64,000 nucleotides of DNA from Selaginella moellendorffii. Lineage: Eukaryota > Streptophyta > Lycopodiopsida > Selaginellales > Selaginellaceae. The notes beneath the pieces were generated by a model that did not search any database, had not been told where the DNA came from, and was given only the letters and a program-made list of their open reading frames with translations. Where the stretch lies: contig NW_003314272.1 of the NCBI RefSeq assembly GCF_000143415.4, positions 233,029 to 297,028 on the forward strand. The letters run 5' to 3'. Positions 9,429 through 20,248 of this stretch are shown here, piece by piece. Numbering within the stretch: position 1 is the stretch's first letter; the number at the start of each line of letters is the position of its first letter. Made by a program: the position numbers and the translations under genes.

Positions 9429-11641
9429 TCAACCAAGCCTGTTTGATCCAGGCCTTGCCACCAATCCGCTCGTGGACCAGCCGGCAGCTTGGAGCCCCTG
9501 TATCAGCTCGTTGAAACTTTGCTGCATGCTCTGGTACGAAAGTTTAAGTAGCTCGTCTTTAGAGAGGCTCTGTTGATTGTGAATATGTCTCAAGTATGAA
9601 GCTTGTACTACGGCTCTCAACATATCATGTGGCGACGCCGATTTCTTGAGTACGACCTGCACAGCGCAGTTCGCTTCTGCTGTTACAAACGGACACAACG
9701 TGTCTGCGATGTTACCTTAAAGCAATGACTGTCGTCATATGTTAAGAGGTACTCCTCTCCACTGTAAAGATCAAGCAACGCTTGAGCAGCTCCTCTGCTA
9801 GCCACTGCTTCGCCAAAACTGACTCCCAGTTTTAAGTTCTTCTCGATGTCAGCCGCGGCACATTTCGATTCGCACGAAATAGACAGCTATTGCCAACACA
9901 CTTTGAGGTGAGCAAAAAGCGACCAACATGCGTACTAACCGGTGCTTTCTTGCTGGAAAAAAAGTCTGCGACCGTGAAAATGGGCTCCACGGAGTTTACG
10001 TCTCTTACGGATGGAATTCTCTGCGTCGTCAAATATTCTGCCATGATAAGGCCTGCACAAAATGGCATCTTTTCAGTCTCAAGTAGGCTGGACGAGCACG
10101 CAAGCACCTGTTCTGTAAGGATTCAACGTGTGAAGCTGCACGGCTTGATAAGACTTGAGGTTGCACAAAACATGCACTGCTGTCACTGTACCAAAAGATA
10201 GTACTAGCAAAGGTCCGGATGATCCAACTTTGCTCGATATTCCAATGCCCAAAGCAATTCCAAGCGACTTGCTCACCATTCCTTGAGCTTCACCTTTAGC
10301 AATAACCTGCGTACACGTGAGTTTAAACTACAACGGCAGCGCTTGTAAACTCAGACCTCTGCAAAGTTGTTTTGAGTTGCAAAACCAGCGTAGAAACAGC
10401 TCCTTGTTGCCGCCTGAATGGAAATTTTCGAAAGCTCTCCTTGTAACAACACTTAATTACCTGAATCAAACCAGCAGCGGACTTCCCAGCTCCAGCAACC
10501 GCGGTAAGAGGAACAAAGAGATGTGGAAACGTCGGAGTAAGCAGCTCCAAACCACATGCACCATCTTCAATCAAGTCCGATAATAACCTCCAACCCTTTG
10601 GATGGACGTCGAAGTGACGACCATACTTTGAGAGCACGATCTTACTAAGGTATCCAATGCCGTCCTTGAGAACCCAATTGATTGCGGCTGCCGTGGGAAT
10701 GGCACCTTTTCCTAGTCCAACTGCGTAAAGCAAAGCCTATACAGAAAAGAGATTTTGTTGTTCAATCGAAATCCTCCTGAAGGAACAAAAATTAAAAACC
10801 GAACCTGCGTAGTCAGGACTCCACTTATTTGGCTCGCTATGATCTGTCCCATCCTCCACAAAGTGTACTCCGTGTAGTCATCACTCACAGTCTTCGGGTA
10901 TCCTATGGGAAGCATCGTTGTCTTGAGAGCATCCAAACACCAGCTGACAATCTCGTCAACTCCCAGCTTGCGAGATCTTCCCGTGCTCACGGCGCCAGCT
11001 TTGTCAGTTGAAGGAGAAGATTTGCCTTTGCTGTTCTTCTCTCTTTCCAGGCACTCCTGCTCGTAAGCCATGGCTTCGTCTTCGCTCATCTTCGTGACGT
11101 CCACAACCAGCGCCATGCTAGCCTCATCAACGATATATCTCGTCCATTTCCCATCCTTCACTTTCCAGATAGCATCGTCACTGATTCTACCAGCTTCATG
11201 CGTTAGAGCCTGACTGCTGCCATTACTACTGTGTACGAGAACGCAAACCCCCAGTGCCGCACAACACAAATATCTCAAGAGCTTGATCCAGTCCTTTGGA
11301 TCCTTGCCACCATCGTTGTCACTACTATCCCCATCTCCTCCATTCCCAAAATTCTTAAACCCTCCATTACCGTCACCACCACTGAAATGCTCCAAATCGA
11401 GCGCAATCTCGATCTTCCTTCTCGACTCATCCCATCTGTTCTTCCCTATATTCCTACACGAGCTCCGGCCGTGACGATCCGGGGCATCGTGAAATGCCCG
11501 GAGCAAACCTCCGATCCCCCGCGTCTGCTGGTGCGCTACAGCTAGAATCTTACCAGCACGCCTCGGATTACGCGCGGACGAGCACCGATCGAGCCTCCTC
11601 CAGCCGGGCGCCTTGGCCGCGCCTACGCCACAAGAGAACAT
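9429..11641 (-). CDS. Root UVB Sensitive (RUS1-like, DUF647) protein
   Basis: A spliced gene of about seven exons. The first three (11641-10805, 10736-10461, 10413-10357) and 10306-10108 have clear GT/AG borders that keep frame. The next begins at 10052, and the last two are about 9852-9717 and 9681-9429. The DUF647 core is unmistakable: [55 protein letters not shown], and RIPSVRDVN after the membrane-like HVLCNLKSY segment. The 280-residue N-terminal exon starts with a Ser/Arg/Ala-rich stretch that looks like a plastid transit peptide and has a Gly/Asp-rich linker, as in RUS1. RUS proteins are known from root UV-B sensing and vitamin B6-linked development; the biochemical activity is unsettled. 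The exact border after the RIPSV exon is uncertain. Confidence 0.88.
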
Positions 11642-11690
11642 TTGCTAAGAACCCTAAAAAAATGAACTAGATTGATTTGTTCCGAGCTCT

Positions 11691-12158
11691 TTAGCTCGTA
11701 GCATACATATCGAGGAGCTCATTGAGAGCTTCTCCGTGGAGCTCGGCTGGATCATAGTTCTCCAGCGTCCACAGGAGATGCTCAAACATGACAACCTCGC
11801 AAGAGATTCTCACCAGCGCGTCCTCCTCCTCCTCCTCCTCGAGATTGCTCGCCGCGGATTTTTGGACGAAGGATTTAAACAGTGGATGCTTCAAGTGGCG
11901 CGCTTCCACCACGTATCGTCTCGCTTCCTTGCCCACGTAAACCACGAACGCGTCTTCTGGAGCTCTTGCCTCCTCTTTTGCGATGATCTTGGATGCTCGC
12001 TGCGGCTGCTGCTTGTGATCAAACTCCTCCAGATCGCTCGCGCAAGTTGATAGCGGCGACGCCGACTCCAATGAAGCATACGATCGCCCCGATCGCTTGA
12101 GCTTCTTCTGCCACTTATCCACGATTCTCTTCACCTTGCTGCTCGCGCTCCCAGCCAT
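11691..12158 (-). CDS. SAUR-like auxin-responsive protein
   Basis: An intronless 155-residue protein starting MAGSASSKVKRIV. I prefer this ATG (12158) to the frame opening upstream because the family begins with a short basic helix. The SAUR core is present: FVVYVGKEARRYVVEARHLK, HPLFKSFVQKSA, then ISCEVVMFEHLLWTLE. An acidic Glu run (LEEEEEEDALVR) replaces the usual E-E-Y-G-F loop. SAUR proteins inhibit PP2C.D phosphatases and so raise plasma-membrane proton pumping and growth. The stop lies only 49 bp from the RUS start codon on the same strand. It is one of three SAUR genes in this 5-kb stretch. Confidence 0.9.
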   Translation of the reverse strand: MAGSASSKVKRIVDKWQKKLKRSGRSYASLESASPLSTCASDLEEFDHKQQPQRASKIIAKEEARAPEDAFVVYVGKEARRYVVEARHLKHPLFKSFVQKSAASNLEEEEEEDALVRISCEVVMFEHLLWTLENYDPAELHGEALNELLDMYATS

Positions 12159-12390
12159 GAATCTCTCGACGGCGCTTAGATACGCAACATATAGATGAGG
12201 AAAACACCAACACAAACTGGGGAAAAGATGGATTTTGGGAGAGTAGCTTGCTTGCTAAGAAGAAGCTATGGCGGCCATGGATTGCATCAGAGCTTCCTTC
12301 ATCTTGGAAAGGATGAGTGTTTGTTCGCCGCGTTTTAATGCGGAGAATGCGAGTTGCGACAGATGAAGACACAAACGGAGTTAATACCAA

Positions 12391-13185
12391 CGGGTTTGTA
12401 TAAAGGTTGTATCAAAGATGATGTGTAACCGTCCCTCGTCCGCCATAGCCAGAGAGCAAACAAACAAACGAAGAAGAGAGAAAAAAAAAAGGGTGGCTTT
12501 TCTGGTCGCGTTCTCGTCCAGGGCTGTCAATGGAGCCCCTAGCTGTCAATGCTGCGACCGCTGCGACTTACGTATTTTTTGCGTTAGCTGGCTGGCCACT
12601 CCGACAGCCGTCTTGTTTCGCTGTTTTTTTCGCTGTTTTTTGCGAGATCAATCAATCAAGACCAAATCTCTGTCCAGGAAAGCTTGATTCTCCTCTCTTT
12701 CTTTTTGCTTCCTCGTGGTTCTAGAGATCATCTCTGGACGGAATGCTCGAAGATGCGGCCGTAAGATTGCGAGAAAGCATCAAAAGTTTAGTTTTTGCGA
12801 GCGATGGTGATCGACGAGGAGATCCTTTCGAGCCTGGCATGATATCTCTGCTCAAACAGCCAATTGCTGCAATGGATGTGTGGTTGTGGACGCCAATCGG
12901 GGTGCGTGAAGAGCAGGAAATCCAGTCGCTTTCGACACTTTCGCTTGCTTTTTATTCCAACTTGTAGTACGCGGATGAGTACGAAATTACGTTTCTACTC
13001 AGATAAGCAAGTTACGGGGTTACAGTTTGAGTATCGTGATTATAGTTTGATTTTCTTCACAAGGACGAACGATTTACAAAAACCCAGCAGACCCACTAGC
13101 CGATCTACTCGATCTTGGTGCTGCTGGCTTGGATCCATCTCCTGTGGAGTAGAGGGCTTCCTCTAAAACCTATATTAGAGAGCTT
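12391..13185. other. Intergenic between two SAUR genes
   Basis: No gene seen. The short plus-strand frames here (12418-12687, 12743-12967) are low in information and overlap the SAUR upstream region. Confidence 0.5.
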
Positions 13186-13608
13186 CTAGTCCCTGTTGTA
13201 AAACTCCACAAGGTCGTGGATCTGCTCGAGCTTCGCGCACACGGGGTCTTTCGTGTCCAGCAGCCATAGAAAATGCTCAAACAAAACAGCCTCGCAGGGA
13301 ATTTGGAGAGCTCCGCTGTGACGAAATCCATACTCGTCGGCGGCCTTTTGGAGCAAGGCCCTGAAAATGGGATGCGTGAGGTGCTTTGTGCTCACGATGA
13401 ACCTCTTGCTTCCAGCGTAAGCTGCAAAGAATCCCTTTGGAACATCCGGTGGCGGTTGATTTGTTCTAGAGACGCTTTCTTCGTCACTGTCTAAGTCGCT
13501 CATTTGCCACGAAGGCATCCTTTGCATGCTCGAAACACTTGAGCTCGACCGTGACGAGCTTCCGGGAGATGGAGAGCTTTTGAGAGCAGCTAAAAATTTT
13601 TTGTGCAT
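13186..13608 (-). CDS. SAUR-like auxin-responsive protein
   Basis: An intronless 140-residue protein. The first ATG in frame gives MHKKFLAALKSS at 13608; the open frame upstream begins with TTG and is not used. After a Ser-rich linker comes the SAUR domain: PDVPKGFFAAYAG, RFIVSTKHLTHPIFRALLQK, AADEYGFRHSGALQIPCEAV, then FEHFLWLLDTKDP. It is closer in sequence to the plus-strand copy at 16045 than to the one at 11691 (shared E-Y-G-F and the P-C-E-A-V-L-F-E-H run). A TATA box sits about 100 bp upstream. Family role as for other SAURs: auxin-linked growth control at the plasma membrane. Confidence 0.92.
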   Translation of the reverse strand: MHKKFLAALKSSPSPGSSSRSSSSVSSMQRMPSWQMSDLDSDEESVSRTNQPPPDVPKGFFAAYAGSKRFIVSTKHLTHPIFRALLQKAADEYGFRHSGALQIPCEAVLFEHFLWLLDTKDPVCAKLEQIHDLVEFYNRD

Positions 13609-13708
13609 GCTACTAGCAAGGAATGATTGACTCAAAGCACACTAGAGAAAGAGAACCGAGGAAAAAACCGAGAAACTGGGAGTTGTGGCTCCTTGTTCAC
13701 AACCAAGC

Positions 13709-13715
13709 TTTATAG
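13709..13715 (-). promoter_or_regulatory. TATA box of the 13186-13608 SAUR gene
   Basis: CTATAAAG on the minus strand, about 100 bp upstream of the start codon. This would give a 5' UTR of about 70 bases. Confidence 0.55.
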
Positions 13716-13739
13716 CGTGGGAGATCGAACGTAAAGAAC

Positions 13740-15860
13740 TGGAGAAAAAACTCTTTTTTCTTTCGTTTTCCATTCCTTTTCACTTGATTATTAAAGGGTG
13801 AGCGATGCGTTCCAACTGCTGGAGCTCTCTCCAGGTGGGAAGTGTGGCTCTTTCATTTCAATCGTTGCAGTTATGGTCCTGTGCGTTGTCTCGCCTAGTA
13901 ACAGGAACTTGCTGGAAATCCTAGGGACAACTCTCGTGTCACCCAACCTGGGCCTCCTTGTCGGATCCTCAAAAAACTGCTGGTTCTTATTTCTTTTTAC
14001 GCTAGGAAGGTTTGTGTCGCTGCAAAGCGGCTCCGCGATCTATAGACGGGAGCTCATTGGTTTGCTGGGCGATTTCCTTTCCATTCAAGTTGGTGTTTGG
14101 CTTTGAGGAACTAAATCGAATGTCGGTGTTTGCATTAGATGGTAGAGAGATGCATTCACTCAAGAGGCACTGTGCGCGCGCTTTATAAAAGTAATCACAA
14201 TGAAGAAAAACCGGCCAAAATACTGGAGAACATGAACCTGATATCAGCGAGTGTCAACTCAAGTCGCAAGGACTGTGCAGGAGGTCTGTATTCAAGCCTC
14301 CTCTTGCTTTTTTGCTTCTCTCTTTTTCCTCCAGTGTGTTCCTTTCGCCATTAAGTCGTGCTGTCTAACGTGCAGGGGTTGTGATCCTCCAGCTCCAAGC
14401 TCCAGCGAAGAAGCTGGCCGGACTGGATAGGGAACCTCGCTGAATCCGGATAAAACGATTCAAAGCTTGTCATGCAACGTTCCGGACAATCGAAGAACCA
14501 AAGCCAAGCTCCGGCAATTATAAGAATCATTGCACATGAAAGAGATTGGTGGGTAGCCAACACGCTCTGGCCAACTTAACTTGGTAGCTGAATCTTCACA
14601 CTAGAGAGAAAAAGGAAAAAAGAGAGGAAGAAACAATGGGGTGGTACAAATTGTACCTCTACACGCTTTGTCCTGGGATCAGAAGCTCATAACTCCAGTG
14701 GTTCCAGCGCGAATGCGACGACGACGACGAGACAACGAGATTAATCGTTCTCCAGAGATGTTGTGAATTAAAATTGCGGTGTTCTTGCTCGGGGAGCCCT
14801 CGCGGGAGCTTCTTTCTTACCGCATTTGCTGTTGTTCTGTTCATCGGGTCATTGCAGAGAGGGGACCGCAAACTTAAGTGTGGCATGTGACTTTGATGAA
14901 AGAGGTGTGCGCGACAGTGAGGTATGATCCAATCTTTTCAAAGTTGGAGCTCGATTAGAACAGGCAGAAGAACTAAAAAAACGATTCTGATCGGTTTTTT
15001 GCTTGCCAAGAGTTTCTTTTGGCTGGTTGAGGAACAGAACTTGTGGAGGAGAAAAGGAGAGAAAAGCTTGTTTACTGGTTGCTTGCATGGGGCGCTACTC
15101 TTGAGGAGCTCTGGGGAGAGGTTTTGTTGCTGCCGAGGTATTGTCTCCCCCCGAAACAACGCTGACAAATCCAATCAGGAATGTCAAGCTAAAAAAATGG
15201 TTTGTGGAGGAACCAAAAAAATATGATTTTCAAGTTGCGGGGACCATGATCACTAATTTCAGCTGGTACCCTTGCAGGCTTACAGCTGCTGCTGATGATA
15301 GCTAGGCTAATGGTTCCAGCCGAAAAAAAGGAGAAAAAGAAAAAAGAACGATTTTTTTTCTTAAAAGATAGAGTACCGGCGATGTTCCGATCGTCCTTTC
15401 CTTGATCATCGACCTTCGACGGAACAATTAGGTACTAAGTACTGCATTCAATGCTGTTTTTCCTTTCGTTTTCATAGAGCTTTTCCGATTGACTCTGGAA
15501 GTGAGATCTTTGGAAGGTTCATTTTGAGATCTTTGAAAACTTAAGAGCGGGAGGACCACACCGCAAGAAACCCAGGACCACTGGATGACAATGCTCAAGA
15601 GCTCCTGGAGGAATTCATCGCGAGCAGAGAGGAAAGCAAGAGATAGATATGTATACTTTATGCAAGCTCAAGGACTGATTTTTTTTTTTTCCTTTTGTAT
15701 TTTTTCCGCTCTCACAAAATTGTCATGAATCATGCTGATCTGCATGTCTGGTAGGGAGCACAAGTTGTTCCAGCCGAGTAGTAGATCCCTCCGTCACGAT
15801 CTTCCCCGTCATCTTGACGCGATTTATCTCCGGCGTAGCGGAGAAATGTGACTCTGCGGA
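13740..15860. other. Intergenic between divergent SAUR genes
   Basis: About 2.1 kb with no convincing gene. Several 70 to 100-codon frames on both strands overlap each other and show no family motif. It contains poly-A and poly-T runs (for example near 15347 and 15679). It must carry the promoters of the two flanking divergent SAUR genes. Confidence 0.45.
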
Positions 15861-15866
15861 TCCTGC

Positions 15867-15873
15867 TATAAAA
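15867..15873 (+). promoter_or_regulatory. TATA box of the 16045-16446 SAUR gene
   Basis: TATAAAA on the plus strand, 170 bp before the start codon, implying a leader of about 140 bases. Confidence 0.6.
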
Positions 15874-16044
15874 GTTCAGGGTCTTTGCAGGCTGAAATCA
15901 AGCATCAGCAGTGAGCTTTCTTTTGATCTTCCGCTTTGGAAGCTTTCAGCGTTTTTTTCCACCTCGCGGAAGAAAGATCAAGAAGAAAGAAAAGTTTCTC
16001 CACTTTGAAACGAGAAAAGTTTTGGAAGGAAGAACACACTGTCA

Positions 16045-16446
16045 ATGGCAAAACTTGTATCGATCCTCAGAAAGGCGCTCCCATCGAGCAAGCTACCAAG
16101 GAGCTACAGCAGCAATGGCTCCTCGAGCGGATTCTCCAGCGACAGTAGCAGTGACTGCGAAGGCAGCCTCAACTTTGCTCCTCCGAATGTCCCGCAGGGA
16201 AGCTTTGCAGTGTATGCCGGCGAGGAGAGGCACCGGTTCTTGGTTAGAATGGAGCACCTCAATCACCCCCTCTTCAGAGCGCTCCTGGAGAAAGCTGCCG
16301 AGGAGTACGGCTTTGATCATGCGGGAGCTCTCAGCATTCCGTGCGAGGCTGTTCTGTTCGAGCACGTACTTTGGCTGCTCAACAACAATGACGCTCAAGC
16401 CAGGCATCTGGAGCTCGACGAGCTTCTCCAATTCTACTCGTCTTGA
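16045..16446 (+). CDS. SAUR-like auxin-responsive protein
   Basis: An intronless 133-residue protein. A basic N-terminus (MAKLVSILRKALPSSK) and Ser-rich linker lead into the SAUR core: PNVPQGSFAVYAGEERHRFL, MEHLNHPLFRALLEKAAEEY, GALSIPCEAVLFEHVLWLL. All conserved family positions are present, so it should be functional. It is transcribed away from the 13186-13608 copy, with about 2.4 kb between the start codons. The shared P-C-E-A-V-L-F-E-H string in the two suggests a local inverted duplication, while the 11691 copy is more diverged. Confidence 0.94.
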   Translation: MAKLVSILRKALPSSKLPRSYSSNGSSSGFSSDSSSDCEGSLNFAPPNVPQGSFAVYAGEERHRFLVRMEHLNHPLFRALLEKAAEEYGFDHAGALSIPCEAVLFEHVLWLLNNNDAQARHLELDELLQFYSS

Positions 16447-16764
16447 TCATCATCGATCGAAAGGGAGAAAAATCAGAAAAGTGGAAGAGTTTAGAAGGGC
16501 GAGCTTGTTGGTCGATCTGATTCAAAGCTTGTTTGGATCGATCGATTCTCGCGGAGGAGTTCTTCTCCTTTTTTTCGATTAAAATATAGTTAGCTAGTCC
16601 ATCTTCTTCGTCTCCTCTAGACAGTGACAAGTTCTTCGTCTAGATCGTGCTGACGTACAAAGTTTGCTCCGGGTAAATTCCGGATAGATTCCTTGTAATA
16701 TGGGGACGACAGGAGATCCAACGGTGCATTTCCATCGATTCTTATTTTAGGGCAGTGTTGCGCG

Positions 16765-18681
16765 ATGATGCGCGTCGCGGATGGAGCAGCGGGAGCGCCG
16801 CCTCCGCCGCTCGACTACGCGCAGCTCTTCTCCTTCCAGATCGCATTTCGCGACGGCGGCAGCGGCGGCGGCAAGGTGAGAAGGAGATTGTCACGTGATT
16901 GATTGCAATGATCGCTGCGAGATGAAACGATCTGGTATTGCAGGAGTGGGAGAAGGCGATCTTGGAAGTAAATTTTGCGGTGCGTACATTCATCTTGCTG
17001 GATAGGGAGCGCGTCGTCGTGGTTGGTTCTTTTCTTCTTCGTGCTCTCTTCAGTGGAGATTTTTTGGTCCGAGCGAACACACTTATCATTTCAGACCTTT
17101 TCAGGCACGGCCGTTTGACTCGTACACGCGATGCGCGTTCGATAAAGATGTCGAGGATCCTTTCGTGTCGCTTTTCTTTGGGTTAGTCCATGCAAACATC
17201 AAATTTCTTTGGTTTTGTTGGTGTTAGTGGCCAATCTTAAAATCGCCCAGCTTGGCAGTTTACTTGAGTTAGAGCTCAACGTCCAGAACAGCGCCGAGAA
17301 GGAATGCATGCTACATCTTCTGCAGGTATCAATGCAGCAAGTAAGCTTTAGCGTCACTTACCGGGCTTTTGCAGTGTATCGCGAAAAATATGACTGCAGT
17401 AGAAGCTGTGCGTCAAGGCATTAGTATTGTCGGCCTGGTAAGAGACTTGGAGAAAATGAAATTCCTCTCGTAAGCGTGTCGTACTTCTCGCAGGACAAAA
17501 GGATACTCAAATATGGAATCATTTTGCGCAAAGCAAAAGCTAAGCGGAGGAGGACAGAACGCTTTCTGGTGGTTGTACCTGGAAAGCTTCTTATGTTTGC
17601 CGTAAGTGGTTGCTTTAGGCGCGAACGATTTCTCTAACATGGCACGTATTTGCAGGGAACAAACATACTTGGTCGACATGTGCGATCTGTGACCTCTCTT
17701 TTCCGCGCGAACGTCAAGGTAAGAAGCACGCCTAGACTGTTTGCTCTTTACTCACTCAATTTTTGTTCGTGATGACCCAGATGTCATTTAATCAGCTGGA
17801 GTTTCAAATCATAGCACATCACTCTAAAGAGGTACGCGCAATGCGCTGCAACTTTAAAAATCTAATGTTATTCTTTTGAACAGAAAGAGATGAGTTCCTG
17901 GATAACGGCTCTTGAGGAGTCAATCGAGCGTGCTGATCAAGTACGTAGAGCACCATGCATGAAGCCGGAAGTAGAAAGCAGCAAAACATTGTCCGTGTCC
18001 GAGGAGGAAGATCGTAAACGAGCACGAAGGCCGCTCCGTCCGCGTTATAGTGATCAACTCACGGGGACTTCTAACGAGACACAGGGCCTCGACGAACCAC
18101 GAGTTTCAGTCCGTCAGTTCGAGGATGAAGGAAGAACAGGCTATTGGCGTCGCTGTGACAACGCCTTTGAAGAGGGCCACAGAAGAGTATCACTTTCCAG
18201 AGAACGCTTGAAAGCGGCAATTGAAGACATGTCAGATATGATCGGTCGACTGAACGTTAGAAAACGGCAAAGCTTTCCTCAGCCCTGTCTACCTGAGAAT
18301 TATGTCAGACTATCGGAGGCCTATCGTCATCGCGAACACCGTCCAAGACGGCAGCAGCAAACAGACTCTTCGTCGGAGAATTTCTACACAAATGCTGTTC
18401 GCAGAGCTGCTGAGGAGTCCAGGTTTAGGGGAATCTGCAACAGCAGCAGTAGGCACCGACGCAGAAGAAGGAAAGAAGCCGAGAGATACTATAGAAACTG
18501 CTGGGATGATCCTGTTGCCGGTGGCGCGGTTGCTCGACTCGACAAAGATGGGAGCCTTGGAAACAGGAACAATATTGAAGCGTTCAGGGAGTCGTGGAAA
18601 CAGCAACCGGCATCATCAATGATCGAACTCCCGGAGCGGAGGAGAAGCTTGGCTCCTTTCATCTCGAGGAAAGTCTATTAG
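16765..18681 (+). CDS. Plant protein with a PH-like domain and basic tail
   Basis: About eight small exons followed by a long last exon. The first exon gives MMRVADGAAGAPPPPLDYAQ up to the donor at about 16876. Later exons give WEKAILEVNF, ARPFDSYTRCAFDKDVEDP and GSLLELELNVQNSAEKE, then a PH-like stretch: RILKYGIILRKAKAKRRRTE, FLVVVPGKLLMF, MSFNQLEFQIIAHHSKEKE, and MSSWITALEESIERA as the C-terminal helix with its conserved Trp. The last 230 residues are Arg/Ser/Glu-rich and probably disordered. I do not recognise the family. A lipid-binding or scaffolding role would be inference from the PH-like fold alone. The splice joining DPFVSLFFG to the GSLLELEL exon is not settled; the simplest donor breaks frame. 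Confidence 0.6.
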
Positions 18682-18874
18682 CACTCGTATTTTTTTCGGG
18701 GGGTACAGGACCAGCACTGTAAAGGGCGTCATCAATAAACTGGATCAATTGGGAAAAGTCCAACCGAACGAGTCCAAAGTGTGAAGCTGCTACTGAAGTT
18801 TCGTTGAAGCAACAGGCTCAGATCCGGAAAAAACTTTTTTTCTATCACGTCAATTCGGAGTCGACTTTCGGAAG

Positions 18875-18882
18875 TATATAAA
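18875..18882 (+). promoter_or_regulatory. TATA box of the 18925 gene
   Basis: GTATATAAAT lies about 45 bp upstream of the start codon, giving a very short leader. Confidence 0.55.
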
Positions 18883-18924
18883 TCGCTGGGATGGGGAGGG
18901 TGCTGGGTCTAGTTTTGTGGCTTA

Positions 18925-20155
18925 ATGGCGAGCACAGGCAACAGAGCTATACTACACAAGGTTGATCCAAATTATACGGGGATTGGAAAACTGGAACTGG
19001 CTAGCAGGCCGATTCCCGAGGCGCTTCCAGGCAAGGTTGTTATCCACCTTCTTTTGAGGCCCATCAATCCGACGGATCTTACTTCCCCTCTAAGTCGCCA
19101 TGGCCGTCCTGTTTCCACGCCAGGCTCGGAAGGATACGGGATAGTTCATGCTGTAAGTTCGCGAACAATTTTTGCTGTTTTTGTTTGCTGACTTTGAGAG
19201 CTTCCAGATTGGAGATGGAGTTACCAAAGTGAAGCCGGGGCAGAGGGTGGTGCCGTTTGTATGGGAGTCAGCGATTGAGAGCGGTGATGGTTCGTGGCAA
19301 GAGTATGTTTGTGTGAGAGAAAGCATGCTCACTTTGGTGCCGGACTCCGTCTCCGACGAGGTGGCAGCGCAGTTTGTCCTGAATCCGTGGACTGCTGTTG
19401 GTTTGATGAGAGACCTTCATGTCCCCGAGGGCGATTTTATGCTGCAAACAGCTGCCGGTTCCATGCTTGGAAGGTAAAGTCTTGAAAGTTCTTCTAGTTT
19501 TCCTAATTTATCTCTTTGATTACAGGCTTGTGATCCAGCTAGCCAAGCACAAGGGGATCAAGACAATCAATGTTGTCCGACGGGAAGAGCAGAAAGAAGA
19601 GCTCAAGGCACTCGGGGCCGACGAAGTGATTTGTTCTACAACCGAAGGTAATCTCTTGTCATCCGTTTGCATTCTTCTAGATTTTAACGTGTTTGTTTTG
19701 ACAGATGTTGTTGCGAGAGTCAAGGAGATTACAAGTAATAAGCTCGTGTATGGAGCTTTGGATTGCGTTGGTGGAGACATGACCAAGGTACTTTCTTTCT
19801 CCCTTTCTTACTGGGCATTCAAGTAAATGTGTGCTTCTGGTTTTAGATTGTGACAGGATGCGTGAGAAGAAAAGGAACGGTGTTTCTGTATGGCGTTCTC
19901 TCCGGCACGGAAGCCACCATAAACATCTATGATCTGCTCCGGCAAGTGGAGATCAAAGGCTGGCTCGTGATGAATTACTGGGACTCTGTGGAGCACAGAG
20001 ACGCTTTCATCAGCGAGGCGTGGAGGCTTTTCGAAGCGAAGGTCTTTCAGCTCTCGCCGTGCAAGAGATACGAGCTCTCGGACGTCGAGGAGGCCCTCAA
20101 AGGCGTGGGAAAAGGCGGTGGAGGTACCAAAGTACTTCTAGAAACCAAACTTTGA
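18925..20155 (+). CDS. Enoyl reductase-like MDR family oxidoreductase
   Basis: Five exons (18925-19152, 19208-19473, 19526-19647, 19705-19787, 19847-20155) join in frame to 335 residues; the four introns are 52 to 59 nt. It belongs to the medium-chain dehydrogenase/reductase superfamily. The GroES-like domain holds PINPTDLTSP and TPGSEGYGIVHAIGDGVTKV. The Rossmann part holds QTAAGSMLGRLVIQLAKHKG and a conserved LGADEVI. The zinc ligands of alcohol dehydrogenases are absent, and the order matches mitochondrial trans-2-enoyl-CoA reductase (MECR/ETR1), an NADPH enzyme of mitochondrial fatty-acid synthesis. There is no obvious long targeting peptide, so a cytosolic quinone-reductase-like enzyme is the alternative. 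The stop lies 93 bp from the convergent PPR stop codon. Confidence 0.85.
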
Positions 20156-20188
20156 GAAAACGTTTTGCTCGTATGATCTGTGCCTTGG

Positions 20189-20194
20189 AATAAA
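20189..20194 (+). terminator. Polyadenylation signal AATAAA
   Basis: AATAAA 34 bases after the stop codon of the enoyl reductase-like gene. Confidence 0.5.
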
Positions 20195-20248
20195 GAATTT
20201 TTCACTGTTGTGTGTTCTAAAGCTGTGTATTAACAAGAGATAGTGAGA

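Noticed and set aside
12418-12967. Short plus-strand frames between SAUR genes
   Set aside because: Low complexity and overlapping; no motif.
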